Positions 1 to 8,368 of a stretch of 64,000 nucleotides of DNA are shown here, one piece after another; within the stretch, counting starts at the first letter, position 1, and each line of letters begins with the position of its first letter. Made by a program: the position numbers and the translations under genes. Location of the stretch: assembly GCA_041395105.1 (NCBI GenBank), contig JAWLBB010000002.1, forward strand, positions 806,001 through 870,000, written 5' to 3'. The notes under the pieces were generated by a model that was not told the origin of the DNA, made no database searches, and saw nothing but the letters and a program-made list of their open reading frames with translations. The stretch comes from Opitutaceae bacterium. GTDB lineage: Bacteria; Verrucomicrobiota; Verrucomicrobiia; Opitutales; Opitutaceae.

Positions 1-2
1 GG

Positions 3-410
3 GAAGTCTGTTCCGACGAGGAGGCAATGAACCTCGCCGAAGGCGCCCGCGAGGCCGCCGCGCTCATGCTGCCATCTCCGGAGGCCGCTCCCGGTCAGCT
101 CGAGGAAATCCGCGAGACGGTATCCCGCCATCAGTGGGTCGGCGTGTTCAAGGATTACCAACCGGTCACGACGGGCAACCCGCAGGACCGGGGGATCCTC
201 TTCGTGCCCGCCGCCGGCAAGATGATGCCGGAACGCCGAAACACCCGCCCATTCGTCACCCTCCTCGAATTCCTCACCGAATTCACTTCGATGAAACTGC
301 GAACCGACCTCACCCGACTGGCCATTCGGGTCGATGAACAAAGCGGTCCTGTCGTCGAGCTCAATTTCCGGATGGCCAGCCTCCCCCCTCATGAAGAAGC
401 TTCTCAATAA
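3..410 (+). CDS. Hypothetical pilus-assembly protein (PilO/MshJ position), 5' end outside window
   Basis: The reading frame is open to the left edge, so the gene is probably truncated. An ATG at 27 exists, but the purine-rich GAGGAGG lies only 2 bases from it, too close for a ribosome binding site. The visible part (about 135 codons) is soluble-looking, with no membrane segment, and I recognise no diagnostic motif. It overlaps the next gene by 20 bp, and that gene overlaps a secretin gene, so all three form one operon. By analogy with PilN-O-P-Q and MshJ-K-L order, the protein before a PilP/MshK-like and a secretin gene is usually the PilO/MshJ-type inner-membrane platform component. That assignment is positional inference only. 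Confidence 0.55.
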   Translation, partial: EVCSDEEAMNLAEGAREAAALMLPSPEAAPGQLEEIRETVSRHQWVGVFKDYQPVTTGNPQDRGILFVPAAGKMMPERRNTRPFVTLLEFLTEFTSMKLRTDLTRLAIRVDEQSGPVVELNFRMASLPPHEEASQ

Positions 411-942
411 TCCCTGGTTTGTGGGTCTTCTCGTCGCCGGGGCGATTGTCTTCGTGGCCCAGGCCACCCTGAGCAAGCGCCAATCCGCCGCCTACCCGGC
501 GTCCTACCCGGACGAATACGTCGATGACTTCGAAGAGGTGAGTCCGGATGAAACCGGGTTGCCCGCCGCCGGGGAAGTCGCCTCCGTCCGCCAGGCGCTC
601 GACGCCCTGAGCACCACGACCCCCAACTCCAACCCGTTTGGCAGCCGGCAGGCCGAAATCGTGGCCGACGGTTCCGTTGAGGAACCCGCAGGTGCCGGAT
701 TCATCGTCCACCTTTTCGCCATCTGGCAACAGAACGGTCAGACTCTCGTCCTCGTCAACAACCGCATTCAACAGGCCGGGGATGTCATCGGCGACCTGAC
801 CATCGAATCCACTACCCTCGACGGCATCTGGCTGAGCCATCCCGACGGTCGCGACTTCATCTCCCTCGGCAGCAGCTTCCAGTGGGAAAACACCGGGAGT
901 TCCCGGGAACCCAATCCAACCCTCGCCCTCAATGAGAACTGA
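391..942 (+). CDS. PilP/MshK-like type IV pilus (MSHA-type) periplasmic connector protein
   Basis: 183 aa starting MKKLLNNPW. The ATG at 391 is chosen over an in-frame ATG at 334 because it starts directly before a hydrophobic anchor (residues 8-24, FVGLLVAGAIVFVAQAT). A low-complexity acidic/proline linker follows, then a C-terminal beta-rich region with NPFGSRQ, LFAIWQQNGQTLVLVNNR, AGDVIGDLTI and DGIWLSHPDGRDF. That pattern (small residue, NG, GD.I, V.L...G) is typical of the PilP/GspC HR domain and MshK, which link the inner-membrane pilus platform to the secretin. The start overlaps the upstream gene by 20 bp and the stop overlaps the secretin start by 11 bp, indicating translational coupling. 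Family membership is moderately sure; pilus versus type II secretion cannot be separated on this gene alone. Confidence 0.6.
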   Translation: MKKLLNNPWFVGLLVAGAIVFVAQATLSKRQSAAYPASYPDEYVDDFEEVSPDETGLPAAGEVASVRQALDALSTTTPNSNPFGSRQAEIVADGSVEEPAGAGFIVHLFAIWQQNGQTLVLVNNRIQQAGDVIGDLTIESTTLDGIWLSHPDGRDFISLGSSFQWENTGSSREPNPTLALNEN

Positions 943-2359
943 TTCCTTTCAACGCTCCCTCGCCGCCGCGGTCATTGTCCTGACCGGATTGCTTCCAGCC
1001 CGTGCCCAGGACGCAGGGCCGGGCCCGGAGATCTCCTCCGAACTCTTCAGCTTTCGCGCCGAAAACGCCCCGATCAAGCAGGCACTCAGCCTCTTTGCCC
1101 GGGCCAACAAACTCAACATCGTCGCCGATCTCGACATTCTCGGAGAGGTCACCGTCGAGTTCCAGGATCTGCCGCTCGACTACGCCATGCGGGCCCTGCT
1201 CGATGCCAACGGCTATTACTTCGTCAAGGACGGCCCGCTCATCCGGGTCCGCAAGACCGAAACCCGCCTTTTCCAGATCGACTATATCAATGCCACCCGG
1301 GCGGGTGAGGGCTCCAACGCCGTCCAGATCAGTTCCGGCGGCGGCGCGTCCTCCGGCGGAAGCGGCGGAGGCGGAGGCGGGTCCGGTCAGGAACAGGGGT
1401 CGACCATGACCGTGACCAATACCTCGAACGTGGACTTCTGGAAGGATCTGGCCGGCCAGCTGGCCACCATGCTCAGTGAGGATGCCAAACTGACCGTCAA
1501 CAGCCTCTCCGGCACCATCACCGTGACCGACAGCCACCAGAATATCGGGCGCGTCGCGCAGTTCCTCGAATCCGTGGGCAACTCAGTGGTCAAACAGGTC
1601 GACCTTGAGGTCCAGATCTACGAGGTCGCTTTCACGGATACCTTCCAACTCGGCATCGACTGGTCCCGTGTCGGCAACCCGACCATCGGAACCGGGCTGA
1701 TTGTGCGCAACCCACTCTACGGAGGCGATCCGTCCGCGCCCGGAGTGACCATCGGCTATGATTTTTCCAACGGGATCTCCGCCGTCCTTGAGGCCCTCTC
1801 CGAACAGGGGGATATCACCGTGGTCTCCAAGCCGCGCCTGAGAACCCTCAACAATCAACCCGCCGTTGTCCGGGTCGGCCAGGATCTGCCCGTCTTCGTG
1901 ACCGAGGTCATTCAGTCGCCGGGCACCCCTCCCGTCATCACCCAGAGCGAGACCATCCAGGTGGTCACTGTCGGCACCGTCCTGTCCATCACACCACAGA
2001 TTTCCGACGAGGGACTCATCACACTCGATATCACCCCGGCCGTCAGCCGCCTCGTCCGGATCATCCAATCGGCCAGCGGCAACACCGACGCTCCGGTCAT
2101 CGATATCCGCCAGGCTTCGTCCCTCGTCCGGGTCCGCGATGGCGACACCGTCGTCATGGGTGGACTCGTCCAGGATGGCGAAACCACCACCACCCGCAAG
2201 ATCCCCATTCTCGGCGACATCCCCCTTCTCGGCAAAGCCTTTTCCGGCGAATACAAATCAACCGAGCGCTCCGAACTCATCTTCTTCGTAACTCCCCGCA
2301 TCATCAAGGATCTCGGCGAAATCCGCTCCGTGGAGGTGGTCGCTGCCGCCCAGCCCTGA
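932..2359 (+). CDS. mshL: Outer-membrane secretin, MshL/PilQ type
   Basis: 475 aa with an N-terminal signal peptide ending near the ALPARAQ-like cleavage region (PARAQDAG). Residues about 35-105 form an STN/N0-type domain (FRAENAPIKQALSLFARANK ... VTVEFQDLPLDYAMRALL). A Gly/Ser-rich linker follows (about 130-155), then the secretin domain, ending with the typical VRVRDGDTVVMGGLVQDG, KIPILGDIPLLG and ELIFFVTPRII motifs that mark the beta-barrel and lip. Secretins multimerise in the outer membrane to form the exit pore for pili or type II secretion substrates. The short length and single STN domain resemble MshL of the MSHA pilus system more than GspD (about 650 aa). It is the last recognisable pilus gene here; no GspE ATPase follows, so other components must lie upstream of the window. 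Confidence 0.85.
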   Translation: MRTDSFQRSLAAAVIVLTGLLPARAQDAGPGPEISSELFSFRAENAPIKQALSLFARANKLNIVADLDILGEVTVEFQDLPLDYAMRALLDANGYYFVKDGPLIRVRKTETRLFQIDYINATRAGEGSNAVQISSGGGASSGGSGGGGGGSGQEQGSTMTVTNTSNVDFWKDLAGQLATMLSEDAKLTVNSLSGTITVTDSHQNIGRVAQFLESVGNSVVKQVDLEVQIYEVAFTDTFQLGIDWSRVGNPTIGTGLIVRNPLYGGDPSAPGVTIGYDFSNGISAVLEALSEQGDITVVSKPRLRTLNNQPAVVRVGQDLPVFVTEVIQSPGTPPVITQSETIQVVTVGTVLSITPQISDEGLITLDITPAVSRLVRIIQSASGNTDAPVIDIRQASSLVRVRDGDTVVMGGLVQDGETTTTRKIPILGDIPLLGKAFSGEYKSTERSELIFFVTPRIIKDLGEIRSVEVVAAAQP

Positions 2360-2384
2360 ACCGGTTTCGACCCGGCATTCCTTC

Positions 2385-3311
2385 ATGACGACACCACCCT
2401 GCCGCGTCCTCCTCGTTGAGGATGAGCCAGTAACTGCCGCGGTGACCCGACGGATGCTCGAGAAAAGCGGCAAGGGGCGCTATGCCATCACCCACACCGC
2501 CTCTCTCACCGAGACCCTGAACGCCCAACGCGACCAGGATTTCGACGTCGTCCTGGCCGATCTCAATCTCCCGGACAGCCACGGTCTTGAAACCACCGAA
2601 GCCATCGTGGCGGCCGATTCCGAAGCCGCCGTCATCGTCCTTACCGCCAACGAAAGCGAAGCGGACGGCATCCGGGCCGTTCAACTCGGCGCCCAGGATT
2701 ATCTGATCAAGGGAGCGTTCAGCGCGGAGAGCCTGAACCGGAGCATTCTCTACAGCATCGAACGCCACCGGCTCCAGCGGACCATCCGCCAGCTGGCTGT
2801 CATTGATGAGCTGACCGGGCTCTACAACCGCCGGGGCTTCAACTCGCTCAAGGACGACATGCTTCAGCGGGCCCGCACCAGCCCCCACGGGGGATTCCTC
2901 TGCTATTTCGATCTCGATAATTTCAAGTTGATCAACGACCGGATGGGCCATGCCACCGGAGATGAGGCCCTCAAGGATTTCGCCGCCGTCCTCCGGCGCG
3001 TCTTCCGCAAGGATTCCGCCCTCATCCGGCTCGGCGGCGACGAGTTCGTCGCCATCGGCCTGGAGGGCCGATCAGGCCTTCTCCAGGAATACCTCCAACT
3101 GCTCGAAGCCCTCCTTCACGATCGCAACCGCGAGCGACCCAAGGATTGCCGGATCCAGACCAGCCTGGGCATCACCACTTTCGACCGGCGCTCCAAGCTC
3201 AATATGGACGAGGTTCTCGCCACCGCCGACAAGAAGCTCTACGATGACAAACGGCGCAGGCATCAGGCTGATGATGCCGTCGTCCACTTTCCCGGAAGGG
3301 CCAGCGCATGA
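2385..3311 (+). CDS. Response regulator with GGDEF diguanylate cyclase domain
   Basis: 308 aa. Residues 6-125 are a receiver domain: acidic pair in VLLVEDE, phosphoacceptor Asp59 in VVLADLNLPD, Thr in VLTANES and Lys in YLIKG. Residues about 140-300 are a GGDEF domain beginning at DELTGLYNRRGF, with the active-site signature RLGGDEF (Gly217-Phe221) intact, so it should make c-di-GMP from two GTP. The allosteric I-site RxxD is not clear upstream (FRKDS is found in that area), so product inhibition may be weak. The gene starts 25 bp after the secretin gene and its stop overlaps the following HD-GYP start (ATGA), so it probably belongs to the pilus transcription unit. The cognate histidine kinase is not in the window. 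Confidence 0.9.
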   Translation: MTTPPCRVLLVEDEPVTAAVTRRMLEKSGKGRYAITHTASLTETLNAQRDQDFDVVLADLNLPDSHGLETTEAIVAADSEAAVIVLTANESEADGIRAVQLGAQDYLIKGAFSAESLNRSILYSIERHRLQRTIRQLAVIDELTGLYNRRGFNSLKDDMLQRARTSPHGGFLCYFDLDNFKLINDRMGHATGDEALKDFAAVLRRVFRKDSALIRLGGDEFVAIGLEGRSGLLQEYLQLLEALLHDRNRERPKDCRIQTSLGITTFDRRSKLNMDEVLATADKKLYDDKRRRHQADDAVVHFPGRASA

Positions 3312-3907
3312 TCCCCTCCACCCTGCACAAGCACGAGACCGAGATGATCCTCCGGCTTCGGAAGGTCTGCGAGGCCCACGATCCCGGAATCACCCGCCAC
3401 CTCGACAACGTGGCCCACTTCTCCGCGGAACTGGCCCGACTCGCCGGCCTCGCTCCCGAGCAGGTAGGGCATATCGCCCTCGCCGCCCCACTGCATGATC
3501 TCGGAAAAATCGGACTGCGGCGCACCCTCCTGGAAAAACCCGGCATCCTCGATCCGAATGAGATGATGATCGTCCAGTCCCATACGCAGATCGGACACGA
3601 TCTCCTCGCTGGAAGCCCCTGGCCGATCATGCAGTGCGCCGCCCGGATCGCCCACTCCCATCACGAGAACTGGGACGGCACCGGTTATCCGAACGGACTT
3701 CGCGGAGAAGAAATCCCCCTGGAAGCCCGGATCGTCGCCGTCGCCGATGTCTACGACGCCCTCCTCGCCGACCGGCCCTACAAACCCGCCTGGCCGGAAG
3801 ACCGGGTCATCGCCGAACTGACCCGCCTGCGCAACGTCAAGTACGAGCCCGCCCTGATCGACCTCTTCCTGGCCCACCTGCCCCAGATCCGCTCAAAGGC
3901 CGCCTGA
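3308..3907 (+). CDS. HD-GYP domain phosphohydrolase (probable c-di-GMP phosphodiesterase)
   Basis: 199 aa consisting only of an HD-GYP domain, with no receiver or transmembrane part. Metal-binding residues are visible in HDLGKIG and in HSHHENWDGTGYPNGL, which contains the GYP signature. The DVYDALLADRPYK segment is also typical. HD-GYP proteins linearise c-di-GMP to pGpG and GMP, so this gene opposes the cyclase encoded immediately upstream. The two genes share an ATGA overlap (3308-3311) and are surely co-translated. Lacking a sensory domain, the protein may depend on its partner for signal input. The catalytic assignment is from motif conservation. Confidence 0.88.
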   Translation: MIPSTLHKHETEMILRLRKVCEAHDPGITRHLDNVAHFSAELARLAGLAPEQVGHIALAAPLHDLGKIGLRRTLLEKPGILDPNEMMIVQSHTQIGHDLLAGSPWPIMQCAARIAHSHHENWDGTGYPNGLRGEEIPLEARIVAVADVYDALLADRPYKPAWPEDRVIAELTRLRNVKYEPALIDLFLAHLPQIRSKAA

Positions 3908-3980
3908 GCGTCGAAGGCCGGAATCCCCGGGGAATCCGTTCCTGATTGATCGGGTCCACCGAATCATTCAGGATGAATGG

Positions 3981-4961
3981 ATGACTCCACGCGAAATTGT
4001 TTCGCGAACCATCCGTTTCCAGGGCGCCGACCGCATGCCGTTCGATCTCGACCCCGCCCACGGCAGCGACTTTGTCTGGGTGGGGATGAGCCCCTCGCCC
4101 GATGACCGCCCCCGCAACAGCACCGGACGCGATGAATGGGGCTGCCTCTGGGACAATATCGGCGTCTCCAGCCTCGGCGAGGTCAAGGAGCCGGCCCTCC
4201 CCTCATGGGACGACTGGGACCGCTTGAGAATCCCCGACATCACGGAAACCCGTCGATGGACGGGGCTCGAATCCGCCTGCCGCGAAGCCGGCGACCGCTT
4301 CATCCTGACCTACGGTCTCTCGATCTACGAGCGGATCCACTTCATCCGCGGCCTGGAAAATGCCTGGGTCGACATCCTGGAGGAACCGGAGAAGCTCTGC
4401 CGTCTGATCGACATCCTCGTCGAGATGAACCTGTATGCGATCCAACGATACGCCGAGGCCGGGGCGGACGGCTTCATCTTCTGCGACGACTGGGGCCTGC
4501 AGGACCGGTTGATGATCGCTCCGGAAACCTGGCGATCCATCTGGAAACCACGCTACGCCCGGATGTATCGGGCCGCCCACGATGCCGGCCTCCTCACCTT
4601 CCTCCACAGCTGCGGCCACATCGTCAGCATCCTCGACGATCTGATCGAAATCGGACTCGACGTCATCCAGATGGATCAGCAGGAGAACATGACGGTCGAA
4701 TCGCTCGGCGAACGTTTCGGCGGACGCATCACCTTCTGGTGCCCGGTCGACATCCAGCAGACCATGGCCCGGGGCGATCCCGACGAGATCCGGGCCTATT
4801 GCCGGAAAATGGTCGCCCATCTTGGACGACCCAACGGGGGCTTCATCGCCAAATGGTACAGCGATCCGGCCGGTGCCGGTCACACCCCGGAGGCCATCGA
4901 GGCGATGTGCGACGAGTTCGTGAAGATCAGCCGGGAGCAACGGCAAGCGGTGGCTTCCTGA
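3981..4961 (+). CDS. Uroporphyrinogen decarboxylase (URO-D) superfamily protein
   Basis: 326 aa with the URO-D/methyltransferase TIM-barrel pattern: N-terminal MTPREIVSRTIRFQGADRMP, GADGFIFCDDWG, FLHSCGHI and DVIQMDQQENM in the barrel, and a C-terminal GHTPEAIEAMCDEF. True HemE enzymes begin with a different Arg-rich substrate-binding segment, and this protein has the SCG(N/H) motif seen in the wider family of corrinoid and O-demethylating methyltransferases and uncharacterised sugar-catabolism neighbours found in Verrucomicrobiota and Planctomycetota. It is therefore unlikely to be the haem-pathway enzyme. It stands alone, 73 bp after the c-di-GMP genes. Its substrate is unknown. Confidence 0.75.
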   Translation: MTPREIVSRTIRFQGADRMPFDLDPAHGSDFVWVGMSPSPDDRPRNSTGRDEWGCLWDNIGVSSLGEVKEPALPSWDDWDRLRIPDITETRRWTGLESACREAGDRFILTYGLSIYERIHFIRGLENAWVDILEEPEKLCRLIDILVEMNLYAIQRYAEAGADGFIFCDDWGLQDRLMIAPETWRSIWKPRYARMYRAAHDAGLLTFLHSCGHIVSILDDLIEIGLDVIQMDQQENMTVESLGERFGGRITFWCPVDIQQTMARGDPDEIRAYCRKMVAHLGRPNGGFIAKWYSDPAGAGHTPEAIEAMCDEFVKISREQRQAVAS

Positions 4962-5424
4962 ACAGACCGGTCGCGCACAAGTGTAGGAGAGGCCTGCCAT
5001 GAGCCGGTCGAATGGCTATACGCCTCGATCACCCGCCAGGGTGTAGCCACTTCGCTGTGTCGAAGTGCCACCTGACCCTATGAACGCCGGCAGAGCGGCG
5101 ATGCGACAACACCCTGCCGCGGCTTTCCCATCACAAAGAAACCCGTCTATGCTAGAATGGCGCTTGGTTAAGGGAGCTTGTCGTTGTTTTGTCTCGGACA
5201 ACCGTTGCGGCTGGCCGGGGACGTCCAGCCCTACCACGGATGCTCTGATTTCGGTTGGTAGGGCGAGGGCCTCCGGACTCGCCGTCGAAGAGCAGTCAAC
5301 ACCTCGTTGGCTGATCCGACTCTTTCGCTAACTAAGCGCCATTCGTCTATACTACGTATTGTTTGTATCTTTGCTACGTTGCATCCTACGGTTTGTTCTT
5401 TATTCATCAACCAAACGTAGCAAC
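4962..5424. other. Intergenic stretch with degenerate palindromic repeats
   Basis: No credible gene was seen in these 463 bases. The left part holds a family A repeat split by an insertion: GTAGGAGAGGC at 4983-4993 and GCTATACGCCTCGAT at 5015-5029. A short inverted repeat (GGCTGG ... CCAGCC) lies near 5210-5233. From about 5345 the sequence turns AT-rich, with two copies of CCTACGGTTTGTT around 5392 and 5427; the second runs into the end of the lyase gene on the minus strand. No clear terminator with a T-run was found. Confidence 0.5.
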
Positions 5425-7956
5425 CTACGGTTTGTTTCCAGCGACCTCGCCGGTCTCCGGCCGTAGGACAAACGCCTCCAGCTGATTCGACGCAACCCGC
5501 AGACACTGACGGGCCGCCTCCAGCTCCGGGTCGCCATAGACGCCTCCGCCGACGGCGAGGACCACGGTGATGAATTCCTCCTGCCACTCCGTCTCCTGCG
5601 GATGATTCCAGCGCTCCGGATCACAGACCGAGGGCAGAAGATAACCCAATGCATTCCGGAGCGATCCGCCCTTGGGGTTCATATAGGCGAAAAGATCCAC
5701 CCCGACCCGCCGGCCGATCAGGCCCAGCTTGAAGAAATGCTCGAGGTTTTCCGTCGAATAACTCCACGTCCGGGTGCGGCGCAGTTCCTGCGGTTGGGCA
5801 CCGTCCGCTTCGAACTGCCGGTCAATCCGCGCCCGGGTCACGGTTTCCAGATAAGCACGCAGCGCGTCTTCCTTTCCGAGAAAACTCATCAGGGCCGCCA
5901 CCTGCAGGTCATAAGCCGTGCCGTGGTTGTTCACGGATTCCGCTTCATCCCGACCGTTCGGAGAGGTCAGCAGCCAGTCCAGGTAGCGCCCGAACCAGTC
6001 GCGAAGAGCGGCGGCATCCTCTGCCGGGAAGCCCGGTGAGGACTCGAGCAGGGCGACCGCGTCGACCAATTCGGCGAAGGGATGGGTGTCGATGATTCCG
6101 GTGCCCCGCCCCTCACTCCGCCCCGGAATGGCCTGGGCGTGGCGCAGGTGCGGAGTCATCCCTGTTTCCGGATCAAGAAACCAGGTCCGAAGCAGTCGAT
6201 GTCCCCAGGCGGCATACCATTCATCGCCAGTCACCGCATAAGCCAGACCCATCACTTCGACATCCCCGATCATCCCGAGCAGGGGCTCGCGATCGGATAC
6301 AAGGTCGCGCTCCGGATTGAACTTTCCGTCGATCAGAATGTAGGGAAGGCCGTCGGGTGATGCGGGGTCCGGCCACCAATACGGCCCCGTGCTGTAGTAG
6401 TCGTGCGGATTCCCGCTCGGCGGCAGGGCGTCGTTGTCGGTCACCGCGTAAACCGCTCCTGCCGCCAGGATGGCGTCGGCATGATCGGTCAGGGATCCTT
6501 TCAATGCCTTCGTCTGCCCGCTCTGGGCTCGGGCGAGTTCCAGCAACCGTGCCCGCTCGATCAGCGAAAGTCCCGGCAGGGACAACTGCCAGACCGGGCC
6601 CACCTCCTGCGCCCGCGGCCAGCTTTCCGTCGGTCCGACCTCACCCGCCGAACGCCAGGCCCACGGTCCGGTTGCCCCATACTCCGGCTCCGTCCACTCA
6701 AACAAGCCGCCCGGTTCGATCACCCCTGTATCCACTCCGCCTTCGTAGAGGTTGTCCTCGAAAACCACATCGTTCAGCCCGCCGGCCACCGCCACAACAC
6801 CGTCACCCCCCACCCGGAAGAGGTTGTCCCGGATCCGGATTTCGGCCGGAAGAAGCGTCCGTCCGCGTCCGCCGAACCCACCGTTCAGATAGATTCCGTT
6901 ACCCGAATTTCCCTCAAAGAGATTGGACTCGATCAAGGCGTTATCCGCCTTGAAATAGCCGTTCAGCGGAGAGTCGGGAATCCCGCAATAGAGGACGACC
7001 ACGCCCCCGGTCCGCCCGGTCAATCCGCCGTAGTAATTCCGGCCGACCCGGTGCCCTTCCCCGATCACCCGGACACCCCCGCTCCCGGCCTTTCCTCGCC
7101 CAATGAAGAAATTCGACTCCACCGTGGAACGGTTGCCGTGCCTCAGGGTGACCGTCCCTGATGATTCGAGAAAGAGATTCCCCCCGATCCGGTTCCCATC
7201 CGTCTTGGAGGAGATGATTTCGGTCTCTCCGTCGCAACGCACAAACCAGTTCCGTTCAACCACACAGCCACTCTTCTTCAGGGAATCCGGACTCTGCCCG
7301 ATCTGGATCATCTCGAACCCGTTTCCCGTTCCGGGTGCCCGATCACGGAAGTGATTGTGGTGAATGAGGTGCCCGGGGCCTTGCTCATCCACCACGATCT
7401 GCACGGTGACTCCGGAGTGGTTCTGCCCGGCGAAGAGGCAATGGTCGATTTCGTGTTCGCGACCCTGAAGCCTGATCCAGGCATAACGGATTTCCGGCCG
7501 ATCCGGGTTGCACGCTTCGAAGGCACAATCGGTCAACCGGATGCTCGCAGCCGGCCGGCCGGATCCCCCGAGCTGCACGAGGGCAGAGGCGCCGTCCACC
7601 ACCGTCGCGTCCACGAAGCGCAAACCCGCGATGACCCCATGCTGGCCCTCCACCGCCAGTCGCGTCGTCCCGCCCAGGATCGTCTTCCCGGGCACCGCCG
7701 CCGCGATGGTGATTGGGTCCTCCGCCGTTCCGGCAAAGGAAAACGCCAGGTCGAGATCCTTCCATTCACCCGCCGCCAGGAGAATCCGGTCGCCCGGCCC
7801 AGCGGAAGAGATCGCTTCCCGGAGCGCCGCCTCCGAAGCCACCTCCACCTCTGCGGCGGAGATAATCGATGCAGCCCGGAAGAGGAGACCCCCGATCATC
7901 ATCCAACGCGAAAGCGCGCTCCCGCTTGTTCGGGTCCGTCCGTCCGAAATGGTCAT
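5425..7956 (-). CDS. Secreted bimodular polysaccharide lyase: PL6 (alginate/chondroitinase B type) fused to PL5 (alginate lyase)
   Basis: 843 aa from ATG 7956, chosen because it begins just before the signal peptide (RWMMIGGLLFRAASIISAA). Residues about 33-400 are a right-handed beta-helix of family PL6: CDGETEIISSKTDGN contains Lys251, and GTVTLRHGN contains Arg272, matching the catalytic Lys/Arg pair of chondroitinase B and PL6 alginate lyases. Residues about 490-790 are an alpha-barrel of the PL5/Alginate_lyase type: YSTGPYWWPDP and the VNNHGTAYD motif with His678. Each domain normally forms a separate enzyme; here they are joined by a linker of about 80 residues. It probably depolymerises alginate or a related uronic-acid polymer outside the cytoplasm. 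There are no transporters or alginate catabolic genes next to it, only an intergenic gap on each side. Confidence 0.85.
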   Translation of the reverse strand: MTISDGRTRTSGSALSRWMMIGGLLFRAASIISAAEVEVASEAALREAISSAGPGDRILLAAGEWKDLDLAFSFAGTAEDPITIAAAVPGKTILGGTTRLAVEGQHGVIAGLRFVDATVVDGASALVQLGGSGRPAASIRLTDCAFEACNPDRPEIRYAWIRLQGREHEIDHCLFAGQNHSGVTVQIVVDEQGPGHLIHHNHFRDRAPGTGNGFEMIQIGQSPDSLKKSGCVVERNWFVRCDGETEIISSKTDGNRIGGNLFLESSGTVTLRHGNRSTVESNFFIGRGKAGSGGVRVIGEGHRVGRNYYGGLTGRTGGVVVLYCGIPDSPLNGYFKADNALIESNLFEGNSGNGIYLNGGFGGRGRTLLPAEIRIRDNLFRVGGDGVVAVAGGLNDVVFEDNLYEGGVDTGVIEPGGLFEWTEPEYGATGPWAWRSAGEVGPTESWPRAQEVGPVWQLSLPGLSLIERARLLELARAQSGQTKALKGSLTDHADAILAAGAVYAVTDNDALPPSGNPHDYYSTGPYWWPDPASPDGLPYILIDGKFNPERDLVSDREPLLGMIGDVEVMGLAYAVTGDEWYAAWGHRLLRTWFLDPETGMTPHLRHAQAIPGRSEGRGTGIIDTHPFAELVDAVALLESSPGFPAEDAAALRDWFGRYLDWLLTSPNGRDEAESVNNHGTAYDLQVAALMSFLGKEDALRAYLETVTRARIDRQFEADGAQPQELRRTRTWSYSTENLEHFFKLGLIGRRVGVDLFAYMNPKGGSLRNALGYLLPSVCDPERWNHPQETEWQEEFITVVLAVGGGVYGDPELEAARQCLRVASNQLEAFVLRPETGEVAGNKP

Positions 7957-8098
7957 GCCCCGAGTATCAACCCCTTCACCGCGACGGCAATGGTGGATTG
8001 GGATGAGGGCATCGCCGGAAGAGTGGGTTTCGAAATCCACACTTTCAGCCCTCCCTCGGCTGAAGCGCAGGAAAGAGCCAGAAAGCATCCATCAAGCA

Positions 8099-8122
8099 GT
8101 AGGAGAGGCTTTACGCCTCGAT
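8099..8122 (+). repeat. Palindromic repeat family A, single copy A1
   Basis: The 24-base unit begins GTAGGAGAGGCTTTACGCCT and ends CGAT. The same unit occurs at 19415 and 63987 (cut by the window end) and as head-to-head inverted pairs at 26581 and 51165. It lies between the lyase gene and the nrdA terminator. The rest of the 412-base gap 7957-8368 holds nothing else except that terminator. Confidence 0.85.
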
Positions 8123-8273
8123 TTCAGAGCCCAAAGAGCAGAAGGAAGAATAACTGCAAAGAACCAAAGAACGAAAGGACCTTACCCGGTGGAGCAGGGA
8201 AAATCCCTCCATTTCGATCTCCCTTCCGTTCGTCCGTTCCTGGCAGTTCTCAAACTTCCCAACCCGCACCGCC

Positions 8274-8310
8274 AAAAAAAGATGCCGCGGATTGCTCCGC
8301 GGCATCTTTT
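8274..8310 (-). terminator. Rho-independent terminator of nrdBA
   Basis: A perfect 11-bp stem (GATGCCGCGGA / TCCGCGGCATC) with a 4-base loop at 8281-8306 is followed on the minus strand by seven T residues (complement of 8274-8280). It lies 59 bp past the nrdA stop codon. On the plus strand four T residues follow, so weak bidirectional use is possible. Confidence 0.9.
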
Positions 8311-8368
8311 CCGGTCACAGGGACCGATCTTCAACGAGGTTCGACACCAAATTCGTTTTGACCGCCCG

